From Parabacteroides goldsteinii DSM 19448 = WAL 12034 (GTDB taxonomy: Bacteria; Bacteroidota; Bacteroidia; Bacteroidales; Tannerellaceae): a DNA stretch of 64,000 nt. Positions 45,965 through 54,535 of this stretch are shown piece after piece; positions within the stretch are counted from its first letter, which is position 1, and each line of letters starts with the position of its first letter. Position numbers and translations under genes: made by a program. The stretch lies in contig NZ_KQ033915.1 in assembly GCF_000969835.1 (NCBI RefSeq), positions 48,513 through 112,512 of the forward strand. Reading direction: 5' to 3'. The notes under the pieces are model-generated. The model did not search any database, was not told the origin of the DNA, and worked only from the letters and a program-made list of their open reading frames with translations.

Positions 45965-47643
45965 TGAGTAAATTGTTTTATATAAGCCTGTTCATTCTAT
46001 TATTTTTATTGTTGCAGATTGGATATAGTTATCATTTTTTCTATATTGAGCAGTTTCAGTTGTTTATGTTTTCGGAGGACTATCTGTTTGAAACGGTTTC
46101 TCATCCTGGAGGCTTATCAGTGTACTTGGGTGAGTTTCTGGTACAGTTTTTTTATTATCCGCTGGTAGGTGAGTTTGTTTCAGCATTATTATTAGTATGT
46201 ATAGCCGGGTTAATAAAGCAATACGTCTCTTTCAATAAAAACTGTTTTTTATTGGAGGGTTTCATTTTATTATTTCTACTGATTGATATTCTTGATTTTA
46301 ATTTTCTTTATGGAGGAGTCGTTGCTTATTTGTTTTGTGTGGTTTTTCTGTTGGTTTATAAGCGTATTCAAAAAGAGTCCGTACGTATCCTGACCGGATG
46401 TTTGATGATCTGCTTGCTATATCTGATAGCCGGATCGGTTTTTGTCGCCTTTGCTGTTTCTTTATTGATCCAGGAAATAAAGGTGTACAGGCTAAAAATC
46501 GGTCTGCTTCTTATTCCTGCGCTATTCACAATATTACTGGTGTTTTATTTGAATTATGCCGGATATCTGTATTATTCGGAGATCATATGTTTTGCTGATG
46601 GGATATATGTATTGAAAGGGGGAGCCAGATGGGTGATTTATGCTCCGTGGTTTTTATTGGCTTTCAGTCCATTGTTGAGTCCATTATTTGGCTTTGTCTT
46701 TGTTGCGATAAAGAATAGATATTGGAGGATGGGTACTCAGGTCGTTATATTTTTACTCTGTGGTGCTTTTTTATTGTCAGGATATGATGATAGAAAGTCT
46801 TTGCCGGTAAAAAAATATGCGTATTATGCAGATCACAAAAAATGGGAAAAGATATTACATAATTGTAAGAAACAGAAACCTACGGATTTATTATGTCTTA
46901 ATTATCAAAACTTGGCTTTGGCAGAACAGGGCGTTTTGGCAGACTCTTTGCTTATGTATACACAGCAGGGGAGTAAAGGGCTGTTTGTCGATTGGAATAT
47001 GACGCCGTTTGTTTCTATGACACTACAAAAGATATGTTATTACTATGGAGATATAGCATCGGCTCGGAAGTATGCTTTTGAATGTAATGTTTGTGCACGA
47101 TCAGTCGGATATCCACAGACTTTAAAAATGCTGGCAACATGTAATTGGGAGATGGGAGAGTATGCAGTTGTAGATAAATATCTTTCCTATTTACACAAAA
47201 CATGGGTTTATCGGAATTGGGAGGTGGACACTCTTTGTTTGAGACGAGTCGAATCTCAGGCCGATAATTTTGTATATCTCCAAGACATAGACCTGTTGGC
47301 TTATGATAATGTGCATAATAAGAAGTTGGCAGATTTTGTTCTATGCTCATATTTGTTGGATAAGAACCTGAATGAGTTTTTGAAAGCATTTTACTATTTC
47401 TATAAAAATGAGAAAAATGTCCCGGTTATTTATCAGGAGGCAATTTTTCTGGGAGCACAAAGCAACCCTCAAATACTTGATTATTTCTTTATACCGGATT
47501 CGTTGAAAGAGCGTTTTCTGGCTTATCAATCCTTTTGTAAGACGAATCACTTGGATATATCTACGAATATGGAGAATAGGGATATTCATTGTTATACAAG
47601 TAGTTATTGGTATTATTACGATTTTAATCCTGTTCGTTTATGA
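45961..47643 (+). CDS. DUF6057-type polytopic membrane protein with soluble C-terminal half
   Basis: A 560-residue protein. Residues 1-265 contain about seven to eight hydrophobic helices (for example LFYISLFILLFLLLQIGYSY and YLFCVVFLLVY), and the rest is soluble and helical, possibly TPR-like (repeated Tyr/Leu-rich helices, SARKYAFECNVCARSVGYPQ region). The pattern matches what I recall of DUF6057, a Bacteroidota family of unknown function. The gene starts within the stop codon of the MG2/plug gene (ATGA) and ends in another ATGA overlap. Codon use is markedly AT-rich compared with the housekeeping genes. Confidence 0.75.
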   Translation: MMSKLFYISLFILLFLLLQIGYSYHFFYIEQFQLFMFSEDYLFETVSHPGGLSVYLGEFLVQFFYYPLVGEFVSALLLVCIAGLIKQYVSFNKNCFLLEGFILLFLLIDILDFNFLYGGVVAYLFCVVFLLVYKRIQKESVRILTGCLMICLLYLIAGSVFVAFAVSLLIQEIKVYRLKIGLLLIPALFTILLVFYLNYAGYLYYSEIICFADGIYVLKGGARWVIYAPWFLLAFSPLLSPLFGFVFVAIKNRYWRMGTQVVIFLLCGAFLLSGYDDRKSLPVKKYAYYADHKKWEKILHNCKKQKPTDLLCLNYQNLALAEQGVLADSLLMYTQQGSKGLFVDWNMTPFVSMTLQKICYYYGDIASARKYAFECNVCARSVGYPQTLKMLATCNWEMGEYAVVDKYLSYLHKTWVYRNWEVDTLCLRRVESQADNFVYLQDIDLLAYDNVHNKKLADFVLCSYLLDKNLNEFLKAFYYFYKNEKNVPVIYQEAIFLGAQSNPQILDYFFIPDSLKERFLAYQSFCKTNHLDISTNMENRDIHCYTSSYWYYYDFNPVRL

Positions 47644-49058
47644 TTAAATATTTATTGTTTTGCTGGTATGTAATTCTGTTTTTGTCTTGTTGTGAAGAAG
47701 AGAGACCTGGTTATGCAACGAGAGAACTTATATTTCCTGATTACAGAAATGTTACAATTCCGGTTGATATTGCACCGTTATCTTTTTATGTAAATCTACC
47801 GGAAGTGAACGAGAATGTTCAGGTATTATTATGTACACGAACCAAACAGTTAAATCGCCGGGGTAAAGAGGTGCGTTTTTCTTCACTCGAATGGAGAGAG
47901 TTAGTGACATCTGATAGTGTAATGAATGTTTATATTCAGAAAAAGACTGACCATTTGTGGAACTGCGTTGATTCTTTTAAGATATATATATCCTCGGATC
48001 CGATAGATCCTTATCTTTCATATCGCCTGATTGAGCCAGGATATGAGGTGTGGGGGAATATGGGGATTTATCAACGTTGTTTGGCTAATTATGAAGAGGA
48101 TGCTATTTTTGAAAATTCAAGAGTAAAAGAAATTTGTGTGAATTGTCATGCGACCAATCAAGGAAACCCGGAAGAGTATATATTCCATCAGCGCCCTAAA
48201 CCGGCAGGAACTATTTTAGTTAAAGATGGAGTTGTTAGTAAATTGAATACGGATTATTCCGAAAAAATAAAAACTTTAGTTTATCCATCTTGGCATTCAT
48301 CAGGTAAATATATAGCTTTTTCTGTAAACAAGACGGTACAGGCAGTACATTCACAGCACAGGAATCGCATTGAGGTGATGGATCTGCACTCGGATATTGT
48401 GATCCTGGATGTACAAAAGAATATACTTTTAACCAGTTCTCTATTATCGTCGGCTGATGCTTATGAGACTTTTCCCTGTTTCTCTTCCGATGGAAAAAAG
48501 TTATACTTTTGCTCTGCTCCTGCAATATCGTTACCGGATTCATTTAATTACGTACGATATCATTTATGTAGCCTGGATGTGGATTTGGAGAAAGGGACTT
48601 TGGGAAGTAAAATTGATACGGTGATACGAGTCGATACACTAAATGCCAGTATCTCTTTCCCTAAAATATCACCCTCCGGGCGTTTTATGCTATACACGCG
48701 ACATGCTTATGGTAATTTTTCTATCTGGCATCGGGATGCGGACTTATGTATGTTTGATTTGCATAACCAAAGAGAAGTAGATACATCGATCTTAAATTCG
48801 GAAGAAACGGAAAGTTATCATTCCTGGTCGTCGGAAGGTCATTGGATCGTTTTTAGTAGCCGTCGGATGACAGGGCTTTTTACTTGCTTGTATCTGGCTC
48901 ATATAGATTCTTCCGGACATGCAGGAAAGCCTTTTTTATTACCACAAAAAAGGAGTGATTCTTATTTTTTTCAATATAAGTCTTATAATGTACCCGAATT
49001 TATGAAGGGGCCGGTCTGCACAAGCGAAAAGGATCTGGAGGCGGTTATGGAGAGATGA
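47640..49058 (+). CDS. TolB-like beta-propeller lipoprotein with a CxxCH motif
   Basis: A 472-residue lipoprotein (FLSCC, Cys17 or Cys18, followed by EEE). Residues 166-170 read CVNCH, a single c-type haem attachment motif in an exported protein. After it, PD40/TolB-type propeller blades recur: SWHSSGKYIAFSV, PCFSSDGKKLYFCS, ISPSGRFMLYTR and SWSSEGHWIVFSSR. Relatives are often mis-named cytochrome c biogenesis proteins. Haem binding is inferred from the motif; a distal axial ligand is not evident. Last gene of the locus; no clear terminator follows. Confidence 0.8.
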   Translation: MIKYLLFCWYVILFLSCCEEERPGYATRELIFPDYRNVTIPVDIAPLSFYVNLPEVNENVQVLLCTRTKQLNRRGKEVRFSSLEWRELVTSDSVMNVYIQKKTDHLWNCVDSFKIYISSDPIDPYLSYRLIEPGYEVWGNMGIYQRCLANYEEDAIFENSRVKEICVNCHATNQGNPEEYIFHQRPKPAGTILVKDGVVSKLNTDYSEKIKTLVYPSWHSSGKYIAFSVNKTVQAVHSQHRNRIEVMDLHSDIVILDVQKNILLTSSLLSSADAYETFPCFSSDGKKLYFCSAPAISLPDSFNYVRYHLCSLDVDLEKGTLGSKIDTVIRVDTLNASISFPKISPSGRFMLYTRHAYGNFSIWHRDADLCMFDLHNQREVDTSILNSEETESYHSWSSEGHWIVFSSRRMTGLFTCLYLAHIDSSGHAGKPFLLPQKRSDSYFFQYKSYNVPEFMKGPVCTSEKDLEAVMER

Positions 49059-49143
49059 TGTGTCTTGCTGCTACAAAGAGTTTTATAACGGATCGGGTTT
49101 TAGCTTATTTTGTGGAGGCTTCGTAAAATAAATTCCGGAAAGT

Positions 49144-49174
49144 TTTGCTAATAACGAAAGAATCAGTAATTTTG
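49144..49174 (+). promoter_or_regulatory. rpsU promoter
   Basis: TTTG (49144-49147), 19-nt spacer, TAATTTTG (49167-49174). It lies 48 bp before rpsU and marks the start of the conserved core cluster. Confidence 0.75.
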
Positions 49175-49221
49175 CTGCCCATTTTGAGGATGTAATTAAA
49201 AACAATATAATAAATTAAATT

Positions 49222-49413
49222 ATGATCGTAGTTCCATTGAAAGAAGGCGAAAACATTGAAAAAGCGCTTAAGAAATTTAAAAGAAAGTTCGAAAAGACAG
49301 GTGTGGTAAAAGAACTGAGAAGTCGTCAGGCTTTTATAAAACCCTCTGTTGAAAAGAGAAAACAAAACATGCGTGCGGTTTACGTTCAGCAATTGCAGCA
49401 GGTAGAAGAATAA
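49222..49413 (+). CDS. rpsU: 30S ribosomal protein S21
   Basis: A 63-residue basic protein, MIVVPLKEGENIEKALKKFK at the start, typical bS21. In Bacteroidota bS21 is part of the arrangement that hides the 16S anti-Shine-Dalgarno tail, which explains the weak use of ribosome-binding sites in this window (established for the phylum, not seen here). It leads the rpsU-xerC-hpf unit. Confidence 0.97.
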   Translation: MIVVPLKEGENIEKALKKFKRKFEKTGVVKELRSRQAFIKPSVEKRKQNMRAVYVQQLQQVEE

Positions 49414-49486
49414 AATATCCTGTCAGGCTTGTTTTATTGAATTCTTATTCCTATTTTCGTTGCATAATAGTTGATGCAACGCAGAT

Positions 49487-50383
49487 ATGTTGATAGATTC
49501 ATTTTTAGATTATCTTCGGTATGAAAGGAATTACTCCAATTATACGATAGAGGCTTATTCGAAAGATTTGCGTCAGTTCGAAGAATATGTGAAATTGAAT
49601 AAGGAAAGCATATTTGTTCCGGGAGATGTCGATGCGGATTTAGTCAGAAGTTGGATCGTTTCTTTAATGGACGAGAAGATTTCTCCGGTGTCGGTCAATC
49701 GGAAATTAAGTTCTTTGAAGTCTTTTTTTAAATTCCTTATGAAGCAGGGAAGCATCTCTGTGAATCCATTAAGGTTAATAACCGGACCGAAGACAAAAAA
49801 ACCGTTACCTTATTTTGTAAGAGATAAGGAAATGGAGTTGTTGTTGGATGGAGATGGATTTGATGAGGATTTTGAAGGTGTAAGGGATCGTCTGATACTT
49901 GAAATGCTGTATGATACAGGTATCCGCCGTTCGGAATTGATCGGAATACAAGATTCCGATGTGGATTTCGGAGCGATGCAGATACGTGTGACAGGTAAGC
50001 GTAACAAGCAGCGGTTGATTCCATTTGCAGAAGGGTTAAAGAACTTGATACAAGCATACACTGAAGTTCGAAATCGTGAAGTTGGTTCGGAGAGCGGATG
50101 GTTTTTTGTAAGAAAAAACGGGGAGCAGTTGTCGGCAGGTATCGTATATACTATAGTAAAGAAGAAACTGTCGGAGATCCCAACATTGGCGAAACGTAGC
50201 CCTCATGTTTTGAGACATTCGTTTGCAACAAGTATGTTGAATAATGGAGCAGAGTTGAACGCTGTGAAAGAGTTGCTCGGACACAGTAGTTTGGCTTCAA
50301 CCAGCGTTTACACACATACAACCTTTGAGGAATTAAAAAAAGTGTATCATGCTCATCCAAGAGCTAAAAAAGAAGGAGGTTAA
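49487..50383 (+). CDS. xerC: Tyrosine recombinase XerC/XerD type
   Basis: A 298-residue tyrosine recombinase with SAM-like N-terminal domain (1-95) and complete catalytic set: Arg148 (GIRRSEL), Lys171, His240-x-x-Arg243 (HVLRHSFATS), His266 and nucleophile Tyr275 (STSVYTH). The position between rpsU and hpf is conserved in Bacteroidales, so this is the housekeeping chromosome-dimer recombinase. It lies about 13.7 kb from the invertible segment but is not evidently its invertase. Confidence 0.93.
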   Translation: MLIDSFLDYLRYERNYSNYTIEAYSKDLRQFEEYVKLNKESIFVPGDVDADLVRSWIVSLMDEKISPVSVNRKLSSLKSFFKFLMKQGSISVNPLRLITGPKTKKPLPYFVRDKEMELLLDGDGFDEDFEGVRDRLILEMLYDTGIRRSELIGIQDSDVDFGAMQIRVTGKRNKQRLIPFAEGLKNLIQAYTEVRNREVGSESGWFFVRKNGEQLSAGIVYTIVKKKLSEIPTLAKRSPHVLRHSFATSMLNNGAELNAVKELLGHSSLASTSVYTHTTFEELKKVYHAHPRAKKEGG

Positions 50384-50385
50384 TT

Positions 50386-50685
50386 ATGGACATTAGAATT
50401 CAAGCAATCCATTTTGACGCTACAGCGCAGTTAGAAGCGTTTATTCAGAAGAAAGTTAGTAAGTTGGAGCAATACTTCGACGGCATAATATTGGCAGAAG
50501 TAACATTAAAGGTCGTGAAGCCTGAAGCTGCTAAGAATAAAGAGGCTGCTGTACGTTTAAAAATAAAGAATGGCGATTGCTTTGCGGAGAAGGTAAACGA
50601 CACTTTTGAAGAGTCAATTGACGAATGTGTTGAAGCTTTGGAAAAGCAATTAGTTAAATTCAAGGAAAAAATCAGAGCCAAATAA
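50386..50685 (+). CDS. hpf: Ribosome hibernation-promoting factor, short form
   Basis: A 99-residue HPF/RaiA (YfiA) domain that binds the 30S decoding region and inactivates ribosomes under stress. The start MDIRIQAIHFDATAQLEAFI and the basic strand AAVRLKIKNGDCFAEK are typical. The C-terminal dimerisation domain of long HPF is absent. It starts 2 bp after xerC. Confidence 0.94.
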   Translation: MDIRIQAIHFDATAQLEAFIQKKVSKLEQYFDGIILAEVTLKVVKPEAAKNKEAAVRLKIKNGDCFAEKVNDTFEESIDECVEALEKQLVKFKEKIRAK

Positions 50686-50702
50686 AAAAAACGGTAGATA
50701 AA

Positions 50703-50733
50703 TTTGGTATGTAAGAAATAATATCTAAATTTG
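50703..50733 (+). promoter_or_regulatory. Promoter of the tRNA-tuf operon
   Basis: TTTG (50703-50706), 19-nt spacer, TAAATTTG (50726-50733), close to consensus, as expected for a strong stable-RNA promoter. Confidence 0.75.
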
Positions 50734-50734
50734 C

Positions 50735-50763
50735 AGCCGTTTCGCCTACCCGACGAAACGGCT
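50735..50763 (+). promoter_or_regulatory. Stem-loop at the start of the tRNA-tuf transcript
   Basis: AGCCGTTTCG (50735-50744) pairs perfectly with CGAAACGGCT (50754-50763), followed by TCTTTTA. It lies at or just after the predicted start site. It could terminate hpf read-through or attenuate the tRNA operon. Confidence 0.55.
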
Positions 50764-50782
50764 TCTTTTAGAAAGAAGGTTT

Positions 50783-50856
50783 GCCTCTTTAGCTCAGTTG
50801 GCCAGAGCACGTGATTTGTAATCTCGGGGTCGTTGGTTCGAATCCGACAAGAGGCT
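50783..50856 (+). tRNA. tRNA-Thr (TGT)
   Basis: Cloverleaf with acceptor GCCTCTT/AAGAGGC, D-arm GCTC/GAGC, anticodon loop TTTGTAA (TGT, reads ACA) and T-arm GTTGG-TTCGAAT-CCGAC. One T-T mismatch sits in the anticodon stem (CGTGA/TCTCG). Discriminator T; CCA is not encoded. Confidence 0.97.
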
Positions 50857-50878
50857 CAAAAGAATTGAAATTTGAAAT

Positions 50879-50961
50879 GGGCAGTTACCAGAGTGGCCAA
50901 ATGGGGCTGACTGTAACTCAGCTGTCTTTCGACTTCGGTGGTTCGAATCCATCACTGCCCA
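50879..50961 (+). tRNA. tRNA-Tyr (GTA)
   Basis: Class II tRNA of 83 nt with long variable arm. Acceptor GGGCAGT/ACTGCCC, anticodon stem GCTGA/TCAGC with loop CTGTAAC (GTA). Discriminator A. Confidence 0.97.
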
Positions 50962-51012
50962 CTACTAAGGAACAATTCTAAGCGAGAATTGGTTCGTGAA
51001 AGATTTAAAATT

Positions 51013-51085
51013 GCGGAAGTAGCTCAGTTGATAGAGCATTAGCCTTCCAAGCTGAGGGTCGCGGGTTTGAGCCCCGTCTTCCGCT
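51013..51085 (+). tRNA. tRNA-Gly (TCC)
   Basis: Acceptor GCGGAAG/CTTCCGC, anticodon stem TTAGC/GCTGA with loop CTTCCAA (TCC, reads GGA). Discriminator T, as for bacterial tRNA-Gly. Confidence 0.97.
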
Positions 51086-51096
51086 CTTTTTATTTC

Positions 51097-51168
<72 letters not shown>

Positions 51169-51219
51169 CAAGATGATATTTAGAACATGATCATTAATCA
51201 AATAAAGAACAATTAAGTT

Positions 51220-52407
51220 ATGGCAAAAGAGAAATTTGACAGATCGAAACCACATGTGAACATTGGTACGATTGGTCACGTTGACCACGGTAAAACAACT
51301 TTGACAGCTGCTATCACAACAGTATTGGCAAAGAAAGGTCTTTCAGAACTGCGTTCATTCGATTCTATCGACAACGCTCCTGAAGAAAAAGAAAGAGGTA
51401 TTACAATTAACACTTCTCACGTAGAGTATTCGACTGCAAACCGTCACTATGCTCACGTAGACTGTCCGGGTCACGCCGACTACGTAAAGAACATGGTAAC
51501 TGGTGCTGCTCAGATGGACGGTGCTATCATCGTAGTTGCTGCAACTGATGGTCCTATGCCTCAGACTCGTGAACACATCCTGTTGGCTCGTCAGGTAAAC
51601 GTACCGAAGCTGGTTGTTTTCATGAACAAATGTGACATGGTTGACGACGAAGAAATGTTGGAATTGGTTGAAATGGAAATGAGAGAACTTCTTTCTTTCT
51701 ATGATTTCGATGGTGACAACACTCCGATCATCCGTGGTTCTGCTCTGGGTGCATTGAATGGCGACCCGAAATGGGAAGACAAAGTTATGGAGTTGATGGA
51801 AGCTGTTGATACATGGATTCCTCTGCCTCCGCGCGATGTTGATAAACCTTTCTTGATGCCGGTTGAAGACGTGTTCTCTATCACTGGTCGTGGTACTGTA
51901 GCAACAGGTCGTATTGAAGCAGGTATCGTAAAAGTTGGTGAAGAAGTTCAGATCATCGGTCTGGGTGCTGACGGAAAGAAATCAGTTGTAACTGGTGTTG
52001 AAATGTTCCGTAAGCTGTTGGATCAGGGTGAAGCTGGTGACAACGTAGGTTTGTTGCTTCGTGGTATCGACAAGAACGAAATCAAACGTGGTATGGTTAT
52101 CTGCCATCCGGGTAAGGTTAAAGAACACTCTCGCTTCAAAGCTGAGGTTTATATCCTGAAAAAAGAAGAAGGTGGTCGTCACACTCCGTTCCACAACAAA
52201 TATCGTCCTCAGTTCTATATCCGTACATTGGACGTAACAGGTGAAATTACTCTTCCGGAAGGAACTGAAATGGTTATGCCTGGTGATAACGTAACAATCG
52301 ACGTTGAACTGATCTACCCGGTAGCTTGTAACGTAGGTCTTCGTTTCGCAATCCGCGAAGGTGGACGTACAGTAGGTGCTGGTCAGATTACAGAATTAGA
52401 AAACTAA
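51220..52407 (+). CDS. tuf: Elongation factor Tu
   Basis: GTPase that delivers aminoacyl-tRNA to the ribosome. G1 GHVDHGKT, G2 [10 protein letters not shown]3 DCPGHADY, G4 NKCD and G5 GSALG are intact, followed by the two beta-barrel domains; 395 residues. It is co-transcribed with the four upstream tRNAs and ends at a clear terminator hairpin. Confidence 0.99.
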   Translation: MAKEKFDRSKPHVNIGTIGHVDHGKTTLTAAITTVLAKKGLSELRSFDSIDNAPEEKERGITINTSHVEYSTANRHYAHVDCPGHADYVKNMVTGAAQMDGAIIVVAATDGPMPQTREHILLARQVNVPKLVVFMNKCDMVDDEEMLELVEMEMRELLSFYDFDGDNTPIIRGSALGALNGDPKWEDKVMELMEAVDTWIPLPPRDVDKPFLMPVEDVFSITGRGTVATGRIEAGIVKVGEEVQIIGLGADGKKSVVTGVEMFRKLLDQGEAGDNVGLLLRGIDKNEIKRGMVICHPGKVKEHSRFKAEVYILKKEEGGRHTPFHNKYRPQFYIRTLDVTGEITLPEGTEMVMPGDNVTIDVELIYPVACNVGLRFAIREGGRTVGAGQITELEN

Positions 52408-52424
52408 TTCATACATAAATCATG

Positions 52425-52455
52425 TAGCCAGTCTGTAACAGGACTGGCTATTTTT
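52425..52455 (+). terminator. tuf terminator
   Basis: TAGCCAGTC (52425-52433) pairs with GACTGGCTA (52442-52450) followed by TTTTT. The next tRNA starts at the following base, so read-through or a separate promoter must supply tRNA-Trp and secE. Confidence 0.85.
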
Positions 52456-52528
52456 ACGGAAGTAGCTCAGTTGGTAGAGCACTGGTCTCCAAAACCAGGT
52501 GTCGGGAGTTCGAGCCTCTCCTTCCGTG
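52456..52528 (+). tRNA. tRNA-Trp (CCA)
   Basis: Acceptor ACGGAAG/CTTCCGT, anticodon stem CTGGT/ACCAG with loop CTCCAAA (anticodon CCA). Discriminator G. The tuf, tRNA-Trp, secE, nusG order is widely conserved in bacteria. Confidence 0.97.
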
Positions 52529-52547
52529 CTAAAAATCTATAGATTCG

Positions 52548-52742
52548 ATGAAAAAGATAATTACTTATATTAAGGAATCTTATAACGAACTTGTTTATAA
52601 AGTTTCTTGGCCTACTAGAACAGAGCTTTCCAATAGTGCTGTGGTTGTTATGTTTGCTTCCCTTATAATTGCAGCAGTAATCTTTGTTGTGGACTTAGGC
52701 TTCGAAAGCGTAATGCGTTTCTTCTACGAGAAAATCTTTTAA
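52548..52742 (+). CDS. secE: Preprotein translocase subunit SecE
   Basis: A 64-residue SecE with one amphipathic helix (SYNELVYKVSWPTRTELSNS, including the conserved VSWPT segment) and a single membrane helix (AVVVMFASLIIAAVIFVVDLG region). It stabilises SecY in the translocon. The short form is usual in this phylum. Confidence 0.96.
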   Translation: MKKIITYIKESYNELVYKVSWPTRTELSNSAVVVMFASLIIAAVIFVVDLGFESVMRFFYEKIF

Positions 52743-52754
52743 TCAGTTTTAGAT

Positions 52755-53297
52755 ATGTCTGATATCCAAAAGAAATTTTATGTTCTGCGTGCCATCAGTG
52801 GTAAGGAGAATAAAGTCAGAGAGTATCTCGAGGCTGAGTTGAAGAACACAGATCTGGGTGAATATGTCAACCAGGTTCTGATACCTACGGAGAAGACTTT
52901 TACGGTGCGTAATGGTAAGAAAGTGATGAAAGAAAGAGCTTACTTGCCGGGTTATGTATTGGTAGAAGCTGCATTAGTCGGAGAAGTCGCTCATCGATTA
53001 AGAAACATTCCCAATGTAATCGGATTTTTGGGCGGGTCTGATAACCCGGTTCCGTTGCGTCCTTCTGAAGTGAATCGTATTTTAGGTACGGTTGACGAAT
53101 TGCAGGATCAACAGGAAGAACTGGATGTCCAATTTTATGTTGGCGAGAGTGTTAAGATCACCTTCGGACCGTTCAGCGGTTTTACTGGTGTAATCGAAGA
53201 AGTCAACGCCGAGAAAAAGAAACTTAAAGTGATGGTGAAGGTCTTCGGACGTAAAACCCCGCTTGAGTTGGGTTATATGCAAGTTGAGAAGGAGTAA
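52755..53297 (+). CDS. nusG: Transcription termination/antitermination factor NusG
   Basis: A 180-residue protein with NGN domain (1-115, KFYVLRAISGKENKVREYLE at the start) that binds the RNA polymerase clamp and a C-terminal KOW domain (VKITFGPFSGFTGVIEEVN) that links to Rho or ribosomal S10. It lies 12 bp after secE. Confidence 0.97.
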   Translation: MSDIQKKFYVLRAISGKENKVREYLEAELKNTDLGEYVNQVLIPTEKTFTVRNGKKVMKERAYLPGYVLVEAALVGEVAHRLRNIPNVIGFLGGSDNPVPLRPSEVNRILGTVDELQDQQEELDVQFYVGESVKITFGPFSGFTGVIEEVNAEKKKLKVMVKVFGRKTPLELGYMQVEKE

Positions 53298-53360
53298 TAC
53301 TTTTGTTACGAGAAGTATTTTCTTTCTGTTATTGATGTTATATATCTAAATTTTAGAAAA

Positions 53361-53804
53361 ATGGCTAAAGAAGTTGCTGGACAAATCAAATTGCAGATTA
53401 AAGGAGGAGCAGCAAACCCTTCTCCCCCAGTAGGACCTGCCTTAGGTTCTAAGGGTATTAATATTATGGAGTTTTGCAAGCAATTTAATGCCAGAACCCA
53501 AGACAAGGCTGGTAAGATATTACCTGTGGTAATTACTTACTATGCTGATAAGTCTTTCGACTTTGTCGTTAAAACCCCTCCTGTTGCTATCCAGTTATTG
53601 GAAGCATCTAAACAGAAGAGTGGTTCTGCTGAGCCGAACCGTAAGAAGATTGCAGAAATCTCTTGGGATCAGGTAAAAACTATTGCAGAAGACAAACTGG
53701 TCGACTTGAACTGTTTTACTGTTGAAGCTGCCATGAAAATGGTTGCCGGAACAGCTAGAAGTATGGGTATAACTGTTAAAGGGACATTCCCGGGTAATAA
53801 TTAA
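53361..53804 (+). CDS. rplK: 50S ribosomal protein L11
   Basis: A 147-residue uL11 with the N-terminal Pro-rich segment [20 protein letters not shown], binding 23S rRNA in the GTPase-associated centre. A small dyad, AATACTT/AAGTATT, lies in the 63-bp leader and could be a translational-control structure, which is speculative. It is followed by rplA after 15 bp. Confidence 0.98.
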   Translation: MAKEVAGQIKLQIKGGAANPSPPVGPALGSKGINIMEFCKQFNARTQDKAGKILPVVITYYADKSFDFVVKTPPVAIQLLEASKQKSGSAEPNRKKIAEISWDQVKTIAEDKLVDLNCFTVEAAMKMVAGTARSMGITVKGTFPGNN

Positions 53805-53819
53805 TAAACTTCAATTGAA

Positions 53820-54518
53820 ATGAGTAAACTGACAAAAAATCAAAAGTTGGCTTTGGGCAAGATTGAAGCTGGGAAAGCATATACATTAAAAGAAGCATCA
53901 GCATTAGTAAAAGAAATTACTACTTCTAAGTTTGATGCATCTGTAGATGTGGATGTTCGTTTAGGAGTTGACCCCCGTAAGGCCAATCAAATGGTTAGAG
54001 GCGTGGTTTCATTGCCTCACGGAACAGGAAAACAAGTTAGGGTTCTCGCATTATGTACACCAGACAAGGAAGCTGAAGCAACTGCTGCTGGAGCTGACTA
54101 TGTTGGCTTGGATGAGTATATTGACAAAATTAAAGGTGGTTGGACTGATATTGACGTTATCATCACTATGCCTTCTATCATGGGTAAGATCGGTGCTTTA
54201 GGTCGTGTATTAGGCCCTCGTGGTTTGATGCCTAACCCTAAGAGCGGTACGGTTACCAATGAAATCGGCAACGCAGTGAAGGAAGTTAAGCAAGGTAAGA
54301 TCGACTTTAAAGTAGACAAATCTGGTATCGTTCATACATCAATCGGAAAGGTATCTTTCAATGCCGATCAGATTCGTGATAACGCTAAGGAATTTATTTC
54401 AACTCTTTTGAAGTTGAAACCGTCTGCAGCTAAAGGTACATATATAAAGAGCATTTATCTTTCTAGTACAATGAGCGCGGGTATTAAGATTGACCCGAAA
54501 TCAGTTGAAGAAAACTAA
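53820..54518 (+). CDS. rplA: 50S ribosomal protein L1
   Basis: A 232-residue uL1 forming the L1 stalk; the signature [18 protein letters not shown] is intact. In other bacteria L1 represses translation of its own rplK-rplA mRNA. Confidence 0.98.
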   Translation: MSKLTKNQKLALGKIEAGKAYTLKEASALVKEITTSKFDASVDVDVRLGVDPRKANQMVRGVVSLPHGTGKQVRVLALCTPDKEAEATAAGADYVGLDEYIDKIKGGWTDIDVIITMPSIMGKIGALGRVLGPRGLMPNPKSGTVTNEIGNAVKEVKQGKIDFKVDKSGIVHTSIGKVSFNADQIRDNAKEFISTLLKLKPSAAKGTYIKSIYLSSTMSAGIKIDPKSVEEN

Positions 54519-54535
54519 TTTAAAATTGTTGGACA

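Noticed and set aside
49487..50383. The xerC gene as the local invertase for the 35.5-35.8 kb switch
   Set aside because: Its position between rpsU and hpf marks it as the housekeeping recombinase, and the switch repeats do not look like dif sites. A dedicated invertase elsewhere in the genome is more likely.
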